Shown: positions 47,232 through 59,255 of the stretch, piece after piece | Position numbering within the stretch: the stretch's first letter is position 1 | How the letters are laid out: each line of letters opens with the position of its first letter | NCBI GenBank assembly: GCA_034440615.1 | Contig: JAOTOM010005148.1 | Location: 807,001-871,000, forward strand | Direction of reading: 5' to 3' | Length of the DNA stretch: 64,000 bases | Source of the DNA: Ashinkailepas kermadecensis | Taxonomy: Eukaryota > Arthropoda > Thecostraca > Neolepadidae | The notes under the pieces: model-generated | Told to the model about the DNA's origin: nothing | Seen by the model: the letters and a program-made list of their open reading frames with translations, nothing else | Database searches by the model: none | Position numbers and translations under genes: made by a program

Positions 47232-48994
47232 AGACCTCTTTCAAAATTTTGGTACATTCACATTTTGCACGATGTTCAGGATGTCAGCTAAATGTGCCTG
47301 TAGGCTGAATAAAATGCTCCATCGGTTCGATATACAGCACAAGAGGAGCTAAACACACCCCAGTAGATACACTTTGTCAGCCAATAGACTTTAGCCAATC
47401 CAAACAAGAAATGGCAGTACTTTGTGAATAACATCTCTTATAGCAATTACCAGCTGCCTCAGCTAAATAATATTAGACGGTTGATATTTCACATTTATTA
47501 CACGCACGCATTTGTATTACGTATTGCCATTCGCAAATGCAGCGGCGTGCAAATAATGCGAATCCAAGGAATCAACTTCATGCATGTATCACATAAAGGC
47601 TTTGCAATAGGCCGTTGTGTACCGATATTGACCTCTCATTACCAAATAGCGGTAAAAGTCGGACATGATGAATTAAAATAGTGATTTTATGGCATCATTT
47701 CCTCTGCCTTCCCGAAATATTTTGCAACCGTTGATCTGTTGGGCGGGCAGGGCTCAGATAGCTTCGTGCTACCCCTGCTTACCTGCTACCCCTACCCCAG
47801 TTACAGCTGAGTGCTCTCCTTCGAACAGCTCACCACTATATCAAACATAGTGAACATTGCAGCACATAAGCTCGACGGGGAACGTGTTCAGCCGGCTTCG
47901 TGCAGCAGGACGTGCCTCATGTACTGATAACCGCACAACTAAGCACGTTTTCCACCGGAGGCTGTTAGTCAGGCTAAGCCAGCCGTGCCACAGCACGAAC
48001 CAACTTCCGTCCATCTTCGAGCCAGGCGCGCGGGACACTGCCGGCTGCATAGTAAACGGGCGCACAGCCCACTCATTACCACTTTCACCCCTGCCGGAAT
48101 GGCGTAATTATCAATGCGGCCACAATGAGACCAATACGGCACAGGCGCGCCGGCGCTGAAGCCCCGGCCGATGGCCGCCACCAATGGCCACTGATGGGGA
48201 AAGTTCCGCCGACAAATAAACCGCCGCAACCACCGCATCATCGCCGGGCTTATGTCCGGGTTATTGCGGTGTTGATGCCCGACACTTGGTGACCCGAGCA
48301 GCACGTGCAAGTAGAAGTAGTGGAATGGTGGTGTGTTCACGACAGTACCAGGAGATGCTGGAGACCTTGCGGTGGGACCGTAACTTTGTTAGTTTGTTTT
48401 TCCTAGCGTTAAGCAGACTAATATGCCCATGAATTAAATAAACTTGCTTGCATCACAGTGTTCGGTCATGCTTACATTTTGACTCACTGAAATGTTTTCC
48501 CAATACTGGTTGTGCTTTTTCTTCGATGTACGGCTTAAATCGCTGACTAGCTTTCTCTAAGTTCACGTAATAACTTAAGGTCAATTATCCACTAAGCTAA
48601 CCAATTTCCATTTCAGAATCAAGCAACTTGCGCAATTTGCAAAGCAGCATGCTTAATTACCTGAAGTTAAATCGAAACAATCAATGTAACGTACTGGATA
48701 TGGCAACCACGTAGTGTGAACGCCATTCACGGAATATTTCCTTACGCATAACGTTGCAAATAATTTGAATGTCAAAGCAAATTATTAGCTCTATGTTGCC
48801 CTTGCAACATCTATTAAAAGCGAAACATTTAATACATCAGTGGTATGTATAGTATAACGCCTGGAAGTAGCCTCCCGTGCCTAAATCACATCAACACTTA
48901 AAAGCGTGTCGCAAATGCATGAGTGTAAGCCGCAGTCGATCGAACTGGCGACCATTTATCAGGTACGACATCACCTGACACCGCTCACCGCCCG
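47232..48994. other. Unique sequence with an LTR-end-like motif
   Basis: At 48283-48298 a CA dinucleotide, two spacer bases and TGGTGACCCGAG resemble the 3' end of an LTR followed by a tRNA primer-binding site, as in arthropod Ty3/gypsy elements. An AATAAA lies at about 48215. No matching second LTR and no gag-pol frame is visible. The rest holds nothing recognised. Confidence 0.3.
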
Positions 48995-49395
48995 CCCTGA
49001 CACTGTCTTATCCAGCCCAGTGTCAGTCCTGATACTGCCTGAATCAGCCCAATGTTTATCTTGACACTGTCTGATCCGGCCCAGTGTCTGACCTGGCACT
49101 GTCCGACCTAGCTTTGTGACACTGTCTGACCCAGCCCAGTGTCTGTCCTGACACTGTCTGACCCAGCCCAGTGTCTGTCTTGATACTGTCTGATCCAGCC
49201 CAGTGTCTGTCCTGACACTGTCTGACCCAGCCCAGTGTCTGACCTGACACTGTCTGACTCAGCCCCCCGGTATCTGACCTGACACTGTCTGACCCAGCCC
49301 AGTGTCTGACCTGGCACTGTCCGACCTAGCTTTGTGACACTGTCTGACGCAGCCCAGCGTCAGTCCTGCTAGTCCAGCCCAGTATCTATCCGAAT
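48995..49395. repeat. 32-bp minisatellite
   Basis: Units of CAGCCCAGTGTCTGTCCTGA plus CACTGTCTGACC. A larger block containing GGCACTGTCCGACCTAGC appears twice (about 49095 and 49313). Confidence 0.93.
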
Positions 49396-49988
49396 GTTGC
49401 ATGAGCCTACATGATGCTTTTTTGGAACCAAAAGTTCAGTGGGTGGGATTTTTGAGTCTTTCCATCATTGCGGTGTCATATGATGATCGATATAATGCTG
49501 CAAGCATGTTCATTGGCGTGGTGCAGAACAACTGGTCACACACCTCTTCTTCAACCAACTTGCTACGCTCACCTGCGAATGCAAGAGAAGTTGAAATGGA
49601 AAATTGAATGCATAATTTAAACGTTTTCTCATTTTGGAGCCAGTGGGAGACCACCGTGTGGGTTGGCATTTAGTAGAAACCATCCAGAGATCCATCCAGA
49701 TATAACTGTAGATGTAAGCGATCATTGACAATACGTGGGCTACGAGCAGGTGGGCTACATAGGTGCCATCTGGATGCCGACGGTACTCTGATAATTTCCA
49801 TATGTAGTGCATTTCCAGTGAGAGATGCTATTTTTTCCATTATGGCATTGACCAGAAGAAGTCAAAACACTATGGAATAGATGCTACCTGCAACGCACAC
49901 CATACACACAACAATATCATGAGACCAATGAAATCGTCAGTGACCGCATGACTCATCTATGGCTGCGCTGCATGCAATGATGGCCATA

Positions 49989-50407
49989 CGGCTGAATGAC
50001 TCACACCGGCACGTACCATGCACCCACACGTGTCACCTGTTGACAGACAGCCAACATACGGCTGAATGACTCACACCGGCACGAACCATGCACCCACACG
50101 TGTCACCTGTTGACAGACAGCCAACATACGGCTGAATGACTCACACCGGCACGTACCATGCACCCACACGTGTCACCTGTTGACAGACAGCCAACATACG
50201 GCTGAATGACTCACACCGGCACGTACCATGCACCCACACGTGTCACCTGTTGACAGACAGCCAACATACGGCTGAATGACTCACACCGGCACGTACCATG
50301 CACCCACACATGTCACCTGTTGACAGACAGCCAACATACGGCTGAATGACTCACACCGGCACGTACCATGCACCCACACGTGTCACCTGTTGACAGACAG
50401 CCAACGT
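49989..50407. repeat. 70-bp tandem repeat, six copies
   Basis: CGGCTGAATGACTCACACCG landmarks at 49989, 50059, 50129, 50199, 50269 and 50339; copies are almost identical. Confidence 0.96.
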
Positions 50408-50441
50408 GGAGGTGTGCGGGCCCTGTCGCTTGTCGATGGCA

Positions 50442-50586
50442 TATATAGGAGGGTCGATCACGTGTGAACTTTGCCGGCGGGAATCACGTGACAGTGAATA
50501 ATACGCCCACGATGAATGCTCCTCCGTGGTGATCGCGCGTCACGTGATCGACACGAGGCGTGTGAAGGGTTCACACTAGTCACGTG
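50442..50586 (+). promoter_or_regulatory. TATA box and four CACGTG E-boxes
   Basis: TATATA at 50442-50447 and palindromic CACGTG at 50459, 50485, 50541 and 50581, three of them within TCACGTGA. A 12-bp inverted repeat (GTCGATCACGTG at 50453, CACGTGATCGAC at 50541) includes two of the boxes. CACGTG is the core for bHLH-zip and CLK/CYC-type factors. Function is inferred from density only. Confidence 0.4.
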
Positions 50587-50751
50587 ATGATACATATCGG
50601 AGGGATAGTGGACCTATGGACGGAAGGGACGCCACTGCCCGCACCAAGAGTGTTTCTGGTGAAGTGTGCTAAAAGGAAAGGTGCTGCTGGTGGACAATAC
50701 CCCCGGCACAGACGACACAAGAGTGATGCACCCACAACAGGAGAGGTGCTG
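50587..50751 (+). CDS. Candidate first coding exon after the E-box cluster
   Basis: ATG directly downstream of the fourth E-box opens 55 codons (MIHIGGIVDLWTEGTPLPAP start, Lys/Arg-rich middle) up to CTG|GTGAGT, a good splice donor at 50752 in phase 0. Without splicing the frame continues to 50808. The product is not recognised and no second exon was found. Supporting evidence is positional only: TATA box, E-boxes, ATG and donor in the right order. Confidence 0.2.
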
Positions 50752-50808
50752 GTGAGTCACGATGTATGGCGGGTCGATGTGACGCACGGGCCACACAGGT
50801 GGATGTGA

Positions 50809-52169
50809 GGTGTTATTTGTGCACTGTGTTGGGTTACGTCACCAGTATAAGGCGTCTGCAGGGTCACTGGATGAGCCAGGTCATGTGGTAAAGACGTAGT
50901 ACAATCGAATTTCCGTGTGTGTCAGTCATAGGTGCATTTACCGTCATTGTTTAGACAGCCAAGCGACTTCAAGGATGTATGGCGGCGTTGAAGTGATTGA
51001 GGATGCGATGCATTCACCAAACTGCATTACTAAAGGCAGAAATACAAGCGCTATCCATCCCACGGATTGATACCGAGACCCTGGAACACAAGCCAAGCAC
51101 GTCACCCCTTCGCTACCAGCGACGGCTGGCAAGTGCTGGCTGCGGTGCGAGGTGCATGGTAAATTGCCCGCGCGCGGGAATACCGCCGTGGACAACTCTC
51201 TTTAAACGAAGATTGAAAGTACTTCGGAGAAATATTGTGATAAAAGTTGATCGATGTCAAACTGAAAAGAGCAGATGGGTGAGAAATATGTCACCTGAAA
51301 TGCTACATTACAAAGCGAAACGCTGTTGGAAATTCCCCGTGAACGGAGATACCGGCGAGAGCATCTTTCCTTGAACGAAGATTAAGAGCACTGCATGAGG
51401 AATGGTGTGATGTAAGTTGGTAACCCTCAAAATTATAAGAGCACATCTAACACTGAGTAAAGAAATTAGAACGCGAAGCGGTGCAACAAGAAAGTTATTA
51501 CGGCTTCAAAAGCACGATGTTCGGCCCCGGCCGCTCAGGCGAACATCCGCGTCATTTGCATGGCAGTGCACTAGTTCTCACTTCGCCCTCGCTCGTAATC
51601 ATACTCACGAGAGTAGACTCGCTCGGGCTGCGCTCTCACTCGTAACTACGCACCAGAGTGACGGATGGGGGCGGGGGAAGGGTGTCACCAGGAGCCTTGG
51701 CGCTCGCCGACCGGCCACGCATCAGGTTCGCGCGGCGGCCTCGCCCGGTCACGTGACACTCACCGGCGAACACACGGCAGAGCTGAGGAGTCTCTCGATC
51801 ATATGACCACCTCAGCGGGTAACTCAGCCCCTCATTCCCTCTGTACTTCCCGAATCCTTCCCCTCTTCTGCCCCACGGCAAGTCAAGAGGCCTGGGTATC
51901 CGACAACCCTGACAATACCTCCGACAATAATGCTGCCCAGGAAGCAAGGCATCCTGGTAGGGCTTCCTGGCAGCCAGAATAAGAACAGGTGGGGCTTTCT
52001 CTATGATTTACATGTGAAACTTACTTCCTTATCAAAATAGCCAAGTTTCGTTCTGCTTCGGACTGGTGGATCCACTGCCGGATGTAGATGTGCAGTACAT
52101 TACATACAGTACACATCGTAAACCGTCCGTCCGATCTGGACTCCCGGGTCTGTTCTGCAATCGATGCAA
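50809..52169. other. Unique sequence with a diverged duplication and GC box
   Basis: Two diverged copies, period 169, share TTTAAACGAAGATT / CCTTGAACGAAGATT (about 51181 and 51350). An octamer ATTTGCAT at 51554-51561 and a GC box GGGGGCGGGGG near 51667 sit in a CpG-richer segment. Frames of 125-129 codons here have no recognised motif. Confidence 0.4.
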
Positions 52170-52510
<341 letters not shown>

Positions 52511-52861
52511 AACGACATGGTGGACTGTTCCAATGTGGTGTACAGATCCGTTCTGTGGCTGTAGGCAACACCATACGGACAAAGTTTAATGTGCATTAGG
52601 GAAACAAGCCGCCTCTCCGTGTTTATGAATCGTTTTATTATGGTAATGATAGCGTGGGTATACTCACATTGTGCTGGACTTGCGAACACTTCACAGGTAT
52701 GGGGTTTTGACCTGAGGCCCACCGCTGCAAGCCCAAACTACTCGTAATGGGGAGACCCCGCGTGCGACTTCTTGGTGCAGACAGTAATCCTCACAAATAT
52801 TGATACAAGCAACGCACCGACAGAGAAACTCAACTGCTGCCAATGTTCCCATCAGCATGGT
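52511..52861. other. Unique spacer, no gene seen
   Basis: No recognised feature. Confidence 0.5.
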
Positions 52862-53010
52862 CCAGTTTGCGCTGCTTAGCATTCCGACGTCAGCTCCCAT
52901 ACGGGCAGGTAGGCGGCGGCGCCTGGTGTGTGCGTGGGCCAGTTTGCGCTGCCAGCACCCCGAGGTCAGCTCCCATGCGGGCAGGTAGGCGGCGGTGCTC
53001 GCTGTGTGCG
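52862..53010. repeat. 76-bp tandem duplication
   Basis: CCAGTTTGCGCTG at 52862 and 52938 begins two copies, each ending near GGGCAGGTAGGCGGCGG. Confidence 0.9.
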
Positions 53011-53022
53011 CGTGAGTAGGCG

Positions 53023-53140
53023 GTTACCAGGGTAACGGGGTCACCCAGCGGAGGCGACGAAAACAGCTCCATCGTCGACCGCGCCTCCCCGGAGCTGTTC
53101 ATTCATTGGCCGGACTTTTTGCCCCGCTTCCAATCAGGTC
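53023..53140. promoter_or_regulatory. RFX X-box with CCAAT boxes in CpG-rich sequence
   Basis: GTTACCAGGGTAAC at 53023-53036 fits the X-box consensus GTNRCC-N0-3-RGYAAC completely. An inverted CCAAT (ATTGG) follows at 53105-53109 and a direct CCAAT at about 53130-53134. X-box plus CCAAT is known from RFX-driven promoters, notably ciliary genes in animals. The flanking sequence to about 53340 is CpG-rich, supporting a promoter. Confidence 0.45.
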
Positions 53141-53144
53141 GACG

Positions 53145-53402
53145 ATGTGCGGAGCGATGCGGTGCGCCGGGTCGTGCGCGGCGCCGTCGACGCGGTCCGA
53201 AGTCGCGCCGAACACCGCCGGTACCGTACAGTGCTCCCACGGAGGTCACAGGTCAGCCGAGAGCCGCGCTGGCCCCGATACCACGCCAGTCGACGCTGCC
53301 GCCACACAGGCGGACGGAAAGCCTGTGGGCAGCTCGACGTCATTGCAGTCATATTTTAACCGGAGAATACCTACCCAGAAAAGGAAAAATAAATGTTACT
53401 GA
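53145..53402 (+). CDS. Uncharacterised 85-codon frame in CpG-rich patch
   Basis: ATG-initiated frame just downstream of the X-box/CCAAT region, product starting MCGAMRCAGSCAAPSTRSEV and ending in a basic tail, KRKNKCY. Two other forward frames are also long here, as expected in CpG-rich sequence poor in stop codons. An AATAAA overlaps the end of the frame at about 53388, which is awkward for a real coding end. No domain recognised. It may be an untranslated first exon instead. Confidence 0.2.
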   Translation: MCGAMRCAGSCAAPSTRSEVAPNTAGTVQCSHGGHRSAESRAGPDTTPVDAAATQADGKPVGSSTSLQSYFNRRIPTQKRKNKCY

Positions 53403-53599
53403 AGATCGATCAACAATTGCTTTAATATTAAAGCCTGCGAGGACATTGAAAATATCAGCCCTGTCATTATCACTCACATCATCATCATCACCACCGTTGG
53501 AGAATGCAGCCCATTTTGACAAACTTGCTCACCCAATCTGAAAATGCGTGGTGACATTATTCACCTAACCTAACACGGGATAGGGTACACTAGGTACCG

Positions 53600-53693
53600 T
53601 GACAGCGAAGTGGCCGGGTAGCCAATAGCCAAGCGTCACTTCCTCGTGTAGGGTCTCTGGTTCACGCCTCGATAGGTGTCCGATACTCTTTTT
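53600..53693 (+). repeat. tRNA-like Pol III unit, possible SINE head
   Basis: A-box-like TGGCCGGGTAGCC (53611-53623), B-box-like GGTTCACGCC (53659-53668) and a TTTTT at 53689-53693 are in the order and spacing of a Pol III type 2 promoter. Both boxes deviate by a base or two from consensus and no cloverleaf folds convincingly. Confidence 0.35.
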
Positions 53694-54135
53694 CCTCGTG
53701 ACCATTCGACGGGAGAGAGGGGCGACGTTATAGGCCCTACGTAGATGACTCATGAGCGTAGGAACTAGAAAGGGTGAGGGCAGCGAGAGGGTGACAGTCA
53801 CCCAACTTTGGACGAGCTTAACATTGACCCTATTGGCGTTGCATGGAAGGAATCAATGTGACAATGGATCCCCCAACTGTGTAACAGTTATACGCACCTG
53901 AGATGACTAGGTTATAAAAGAACCGATGATTGATTGTAAACCAATAAACCTTTTCATCGCGTCGTTTGCCAACGCAAATTTCGGAATTCACTCATTGATG
54001 TCCTTCTCACCACTGTCCCTCATCGCATGTGTGTCCACACCTCGGTCTGTCTACGCAATGTGCCGACTTATCGTCCGGTGGGTGGCACTGGGACGGCAGT
54101 GGCATCGCCATCCGTGCGACTGTGCGCGGCCGAAC
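53694..54135. other. Unique spacer, no gene seen
   Basis: No recognised feature beyond an AATAAA near 53943. Confidence 0.4.
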
Positions 54136-54139
54136 AGAT

Positions 54140-54596
54140 CAGCGTCGCCGAGAGTGGCCACCACACCGGCCGTGTCGTGACCCGTACAGCTGGCCACAAC
54201 ACCGGCCGGGTCGTGACCCGTACAGCCGGCCACCACACCGGCCGTGCCGTGACCCGTACAGCTGGCCACCACACCGGCCGTGTCGTGACCCGTACAGCCG
54301 GCCACAACACCTGCCGTGCCGTGACCCGTACAGCTGGCCACCACACCGGCCATGTCGTGACCCGTACAGCTGGCCACCACACCGGCCGTGTCGTGACCCG
54401 TACAGCTGGCCACCACACCGGCCGTGTCGTGACCCGTACAGCTGGCCACCACACCGGCCGTGTCGTGACCCGTACAGCTGACCACAACACCGGCCGTGTC
54501 GTGACCCGTACAGCTGACCACGACACCGGCCGTGTCGTGACCCGTACAGCCGGCCACCACACCGGCCGTGTCGTGACCCGTACAGCTGACCACCAC
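54140..54596. repeat. 36-bp minisatellite, about 13 copies
   Basis: Units GGCCGTGTCGTGACCCGTAC plus AGCTGGCCACCACACC with limited variants. Its 3n period gives a 12-residue repeating frame that is not evidence of a protein. Confidence 0.95.
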
Positions 54597-55262
54597 ACCG
54601 GGAGTGTGGTGTCGTGACCCGTACAGCTGACCACGACACCGGGAGTGTGGTGTCGTGACCCGTACAGCTGACCACGACACCGGGAGTGTGGTGTCGTGAC
54701 CCGTACAGCTGACCACGACACCGGGAGTGTGGTGTCGTGACCGGCACCGGAGTGTGTGTTGTGCCCAGCTGACCACGACACCGGGAGTGTGGTGTCGTGA
54801 CCCGTACAGCTGGCCACCACACCGGGAGTGTGGTGTTGTGACCCGTACGTACAGCTGACCACGACACCGGGAGTGTGGTGTCGTGACCCGTACAGCTGAC
54901 CACGACACCGGGAGTGTGGTGTTGTGACCCGTACAGCTGGCCACGACACCGGGAGTGTGGTGTTGTGACCCGTACAGCTGACCACGACACCGGGAGTGTG
55001 GTGTCGTGACCCGTACAGCTGACCACGACACCGGGAGTGTGGTGTCGTGACCCGTACAGCTGGCCACCACACCGGGAGTGTGGTGTTGTGACCCGTACAG
55101 CTGACCACGACACCGGGAGTGTGGTGTTGTGACCCGTACAGCTGACCACGACACCGGGAGTGTGGTGTCGTGACCCGTACAGCTGACCACGACACCGGGA
55201 GTGTGGTGTCGTGACCCGTACAGCTGACCACGACACCGGGAGCGTGGTGTTGTGACCCGTAC
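54597..55262. repeat. 41-bp derivative of the preceding array, about 16 copies
   Basis: Units share GTCGTGACCCGTACAGCTG with the 36-bp array, but GGCCGT is replaced by GGGAGTGTGGT, giving 41-bp spacing (GGAGTG at 54601, 54642 and 54683). The switch is sharp. One aberrant short unit is near 54740-54770. Confidence 0.95.
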
Positions 55263-55382
55263 AATCTTGCCGTACGGTCACGTCCGCGCCCGCCGTCACC
55301 GGCTCGACGTCCAAGGCGGCCGCCGAGACGAGCCGCCTGTCGCTGCTGGGCGCACATTACGGACCGATACGAGAGAGGACCT

Positions 55383-56702
55383 CACGGCGCGGCCGTCCCT
55401 CTCCCACGGGCTGACCAAGGAAGACAAGACAGCTCAGCTCCCACGGGCTGACCAAGGGAGATAAGACGGCTCCTCCCACGGGCTGACCAAGGAAGACAAG
55501 ACAGCTCCTCTCCCACGGGCTGACCAAGGGAGATAAGACGGCTCCTCCCACGGGCTGACCAAGGGAGACAAGACAGCTCAGCTCCACGGGCTGACCAAGG
55601 GAGATAAGACGGCTCCTCCCACGGGCTAACCAAGGAAGACAAGACAGCCCTCTCCCACGGACTGACCAAGGGAGACAAGACGGCTCATCCCACGGGCTGA
55701 CCAATGGAGACAAGACAGCCCTTCTACGGACTGACCAAGGGAGACAAGACAGCTCCTCTCCCACGGACTGACCAAGGGAGACAAGACAGCTCCTCTCCCA
55801 CGGGCTGACCAAGGAAGACAAGACAGCTCAGCTCCCACGGGCTGACCAAGGGAGATAAGACAGCTCCTCTCCCACGGACTGACCAAGGGAGACAAGACAG
55901 CTCCTCTCCCACGGACTGACCAAGGGAGACAAAACAGCTCCTCTCCCACGGGCTGACCAAGGGAGACAAGACAGCTCAGCTCCCACGGGCTGACCAAGGG
56001 AGATAAGACAGCCCCTCTCCCACGGACTGACCAAGGGAGACAAGACGGCTCCTCCCACGGGCTGACCAAGGGAGACAAGACAGCTCCTCTCTCAGGGACT
56101 GACCAAGGCAGACAAGACGGCTCCTCCCACGGTTTGACCAAGGGAAACAAGACAGCTCCTCTCTCATGGGCTAACCAAGGGAGACAAGACAGCTCCTCTC
56201 CCACTGGCTGACCAAGCGAGACAAGACGGCTCCTCCTACGGGCTGACCAAGCGCGACAAGACAGCACCTCTCCCATGGGCTGACCAAGCGAGACAAGACA
56301 GCTCCTCTCCCACGAGCTGACCAAGCGAGACAAGACGGCTCCTCCCACGGGCTGACCAAGGGAGACAAGACAGCTCCTCTCTCAGGGACTGACCAAGGCA
56401 GACAAGACGGCTCCTCCCACGGTTTGACCAAGGGAGACAAGACAGTTCCTCTCTCACGGGCTGACCAAGGGAGACAAGACAGCTCCTCTCCTACTGGCTG
56501 ACCAAGCGAGACAAGACGGCTCCTCCTACGGGCTGACCAAGCGCGACAAGACAGCTCCTCTCCCATGGGCTGACCAAGCGAGACAAGACAGCTCCTCTCC
56601 CACGAGCTGACCAAGCGAGACAAGACAGCTCCTCCCACGGGCTGACCAAGGGAGACAAGACAGCTCCTCTCACGGGCTGACCAAGGGAGACAAGACAGCT
56701 CG
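55383..56702. repeat. 37-bp minisatellite, about 36 copies
   Basis: Units CTCCTCTCCCACGGGCTGAC plus CAAGGGAGACAAGACAG with 33-37 bp variants. A block of about eight units starting near 56047 recurs near 56337 (290-bp higher-order copy). Confidence 0.95.
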
Positions 56703-58533
56703 GCGGCTCACCGTTCACACGCACGGCCTGCGCCGCCATTGTCAAGGAACCGGCGATTGAGTTCGCTTGGGGGTGAACTGGGAGCGGTGAGTAGGTCATC
56801 TGACCTCGGCTATCAATTACTGAGCTTCAGATAACCTCGCCGGTAATTAGCTGGCGTCGTGACTAAACATGTGGCGTGTTCAGTATAATGAAGTTAACCA
56901 ATCAAGCTAAGTATAGTTGTTCACCAGTCAACACAATGAAATAGATACGATCAGGTCGAAATGAGGTGAGACATATTGATTAAGTCATGCGCTTCTAGGC
57001 GATGACCACGAGTGATCACACGGGTCTCAGCTCAGTCTATGTCCAGTGGGTCCAGCTTATCGAACGGGGCCGACTGACCGTGGCTATCTCCCGCGCTTAT
57101 CCAATCAGGATCGGCCGGACGAAAGACGCCAAATCCGATGTTAACTTCATCCACCTGTCAGTACAGCTAATGTATGCTGCGCCAAGCCACGGACAAACCC
57201 AACCATCTTGGCACTAATAGTGCTTAGCTGGTTGCTATGTACTTAGCACTGACTAGCATCACGCAACATGTGTCGCAAGGAAGCCACATGACATGGTGTG
57301 CCTCGGGCGATATCCACGTCGGAGTAGCGAGCTTACTCACGCGTTCCTAAAGTTATTTTCTATAATGCTATTGTGCCAGTACTTTATCAATGATGGTAGA
57401 ATAACCGGTATGAATGTATGTATGCATGTAGGTACTTGTAAGTGCGCATGTGTGTGGAACCATAGGCTTAGGAACGAGAGGGGTCAATGGGACCATGGCT
57501 CCATGACTTTTCAAGGTGGGGGCCAGCAATGCTAACTGCCCTCTCCCTCACACTATTGCAGAACGTAATGTTCCTATAGCATACTTCTGAGCTATTGAAT
57601 ACATATATTATGCGTTGCGAGTTGGCCATCAGCAATCTACCCGAATACTAAATATTATTCCTTCATATTATAAGGAAATGCTTTAATTCCAGTCTGCATG
57701 GAAACTTGGGAATTATATAAATTAACTATAATTTTTCGCTTCAGGAATGAAAATTTACACACACTTTAAGAAATTCCGAACTCACCAAACATTATGCAAT
57801 GTGCGCCAAGTTCCCCTCCGGTGACAAAAATGAATATCTGTATCCTGACGTAGGAGGTGCAGTACGCCGAGTTGGAAAGCTTTATAATATATAGCCTCTT
57901 GTTTTTTATTATGCATATATAGAAGAATAAAAGTCGTTTTATGAAACAAAAAACTAAGAAGAAGGGTCTGCGAACGTGAAAATGCCTCTTACGGGCGGCC
58001 TATCGGTTCTACCGGAAAAAAATTCCTTTCAGTAACGATTTTTGGTCTTTTTTCTATAACAGAAGAACCAGCTCCAGTGCCTTGGTCCATTGCCTTACGC
58101 GGACACAGCATTCACAATTTCCGAAGCTACGTCTGTCTGAAATGATTTGACAAAAGTTCGTTCCTTGAAAAAAATAGCGGTCGAAATCCGGAACTTCAAA
58201 ATTTTGGAATGGACACTGCGCATCTTTCATGGATTCGAAATGCGTAGTCAACCTGCTCCCCCCCCACACACGCGCACACTTTTTGAAACGCTCTTCCGCC
58301 TATGTATGGAACAACACAAATGCATACACATTCATCAGGACGAGTTCGGCAAGCATTCTTCTGACGGCCAATACGAAATTTCCATGTGCTTTTTGATGAA
58401 CCAGATTTACGACCATAATTGTCGAATACAAATAGAATCACGATTGATTTGAGGACACTTTGGTAGCTTATAGCATCATGATGACATATCAAGTAGGTTG
58501 ACGCCATGAAGTGTGCCCGTGAATTTGTGCAAG
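56703..58533. other. Unique AT-rich sequence, no gene seen
   Basis: Short poly-C at about 58258-58265. No recognised gene or RNA. Confidence 0.5.
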
Positions 58534-58647
58534 TTTCCGATATAGACACCACACAGTATACTAGTAAGACGTTTCCGATATAGACACCACACAGTATACT
58601 AGTAAGACGTTTCCGATATAGACACCACACAGTATACTAGTAAGACG
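58534..58647. repeat. 38-bp tandem repeat, three copies
   Basis: TTTCCGATATAGACACCACA followed by CAGTATACTAGTAAGACG, three times. Confidence 0.95.
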
Positions 58648-59255
58648 TTTACTGTAGGACACTTGGCATGATGATCTGCTCTTTTTTTAATGTCCAAGCA
58701 AATGATGTGATATACTAGTACGTGACATCACCTGGGTAAATAGAATACAGTGGTGTATGTGCAGGATCCAGCAGGTAGAAGTGATACATCACCACATCTG
58801 CCACGTGATGGCCGCTTTCTCTGTCTATGGTCGCAGAAGAACCATTCAGATTTGACACCCATCGATCGTCCCCATCTGACCCACAAAGGGCACATATTCC
58901 CCTACGCAGCTTGTACGCAGCGAGGTCTGACACAAACGTATCCATCTCTATCTTCCAGGAACGTCAGACAATTGTTGCCTGAAGGTCCACCACTGAGCCT
59001 ATTTGTAGCATTCAATTTTCCGAAACAGCGATTGAAATGGAACAAGATGCAGTATTGACGCTGAAAGGAAGCGCGTCTGCACTCATGGTAGAATAGTGAG
59101 TACCAGCTCATTGCTTGCATGACTGTTGATCGAGCGGTGCAGGTGTGGCAGAAGCCGCCAGGTGTTGGCTACCAAGCCAGTATTAACAGTCCCGCATGTT
59201 TCCATCCAGCAGAAGTCAGTAGAAGACTTCTACTGGTCTGGTCAGGTAATAACTT
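58648..59255. other. Unique spacer, no gene seen
   Basis: No recognised feature. Confidence 0.5.

Noticed and set aside
54029..55357. Frames up to 429 codons across the 36/41-bp arrays
   Set aside because: Repeat artefacts; several frames open on both strands simultaneously.
55357..56799. LVSPWERSCLVSLGQ-repeat frames
   Set aside because: Translations of the 37-bp array.
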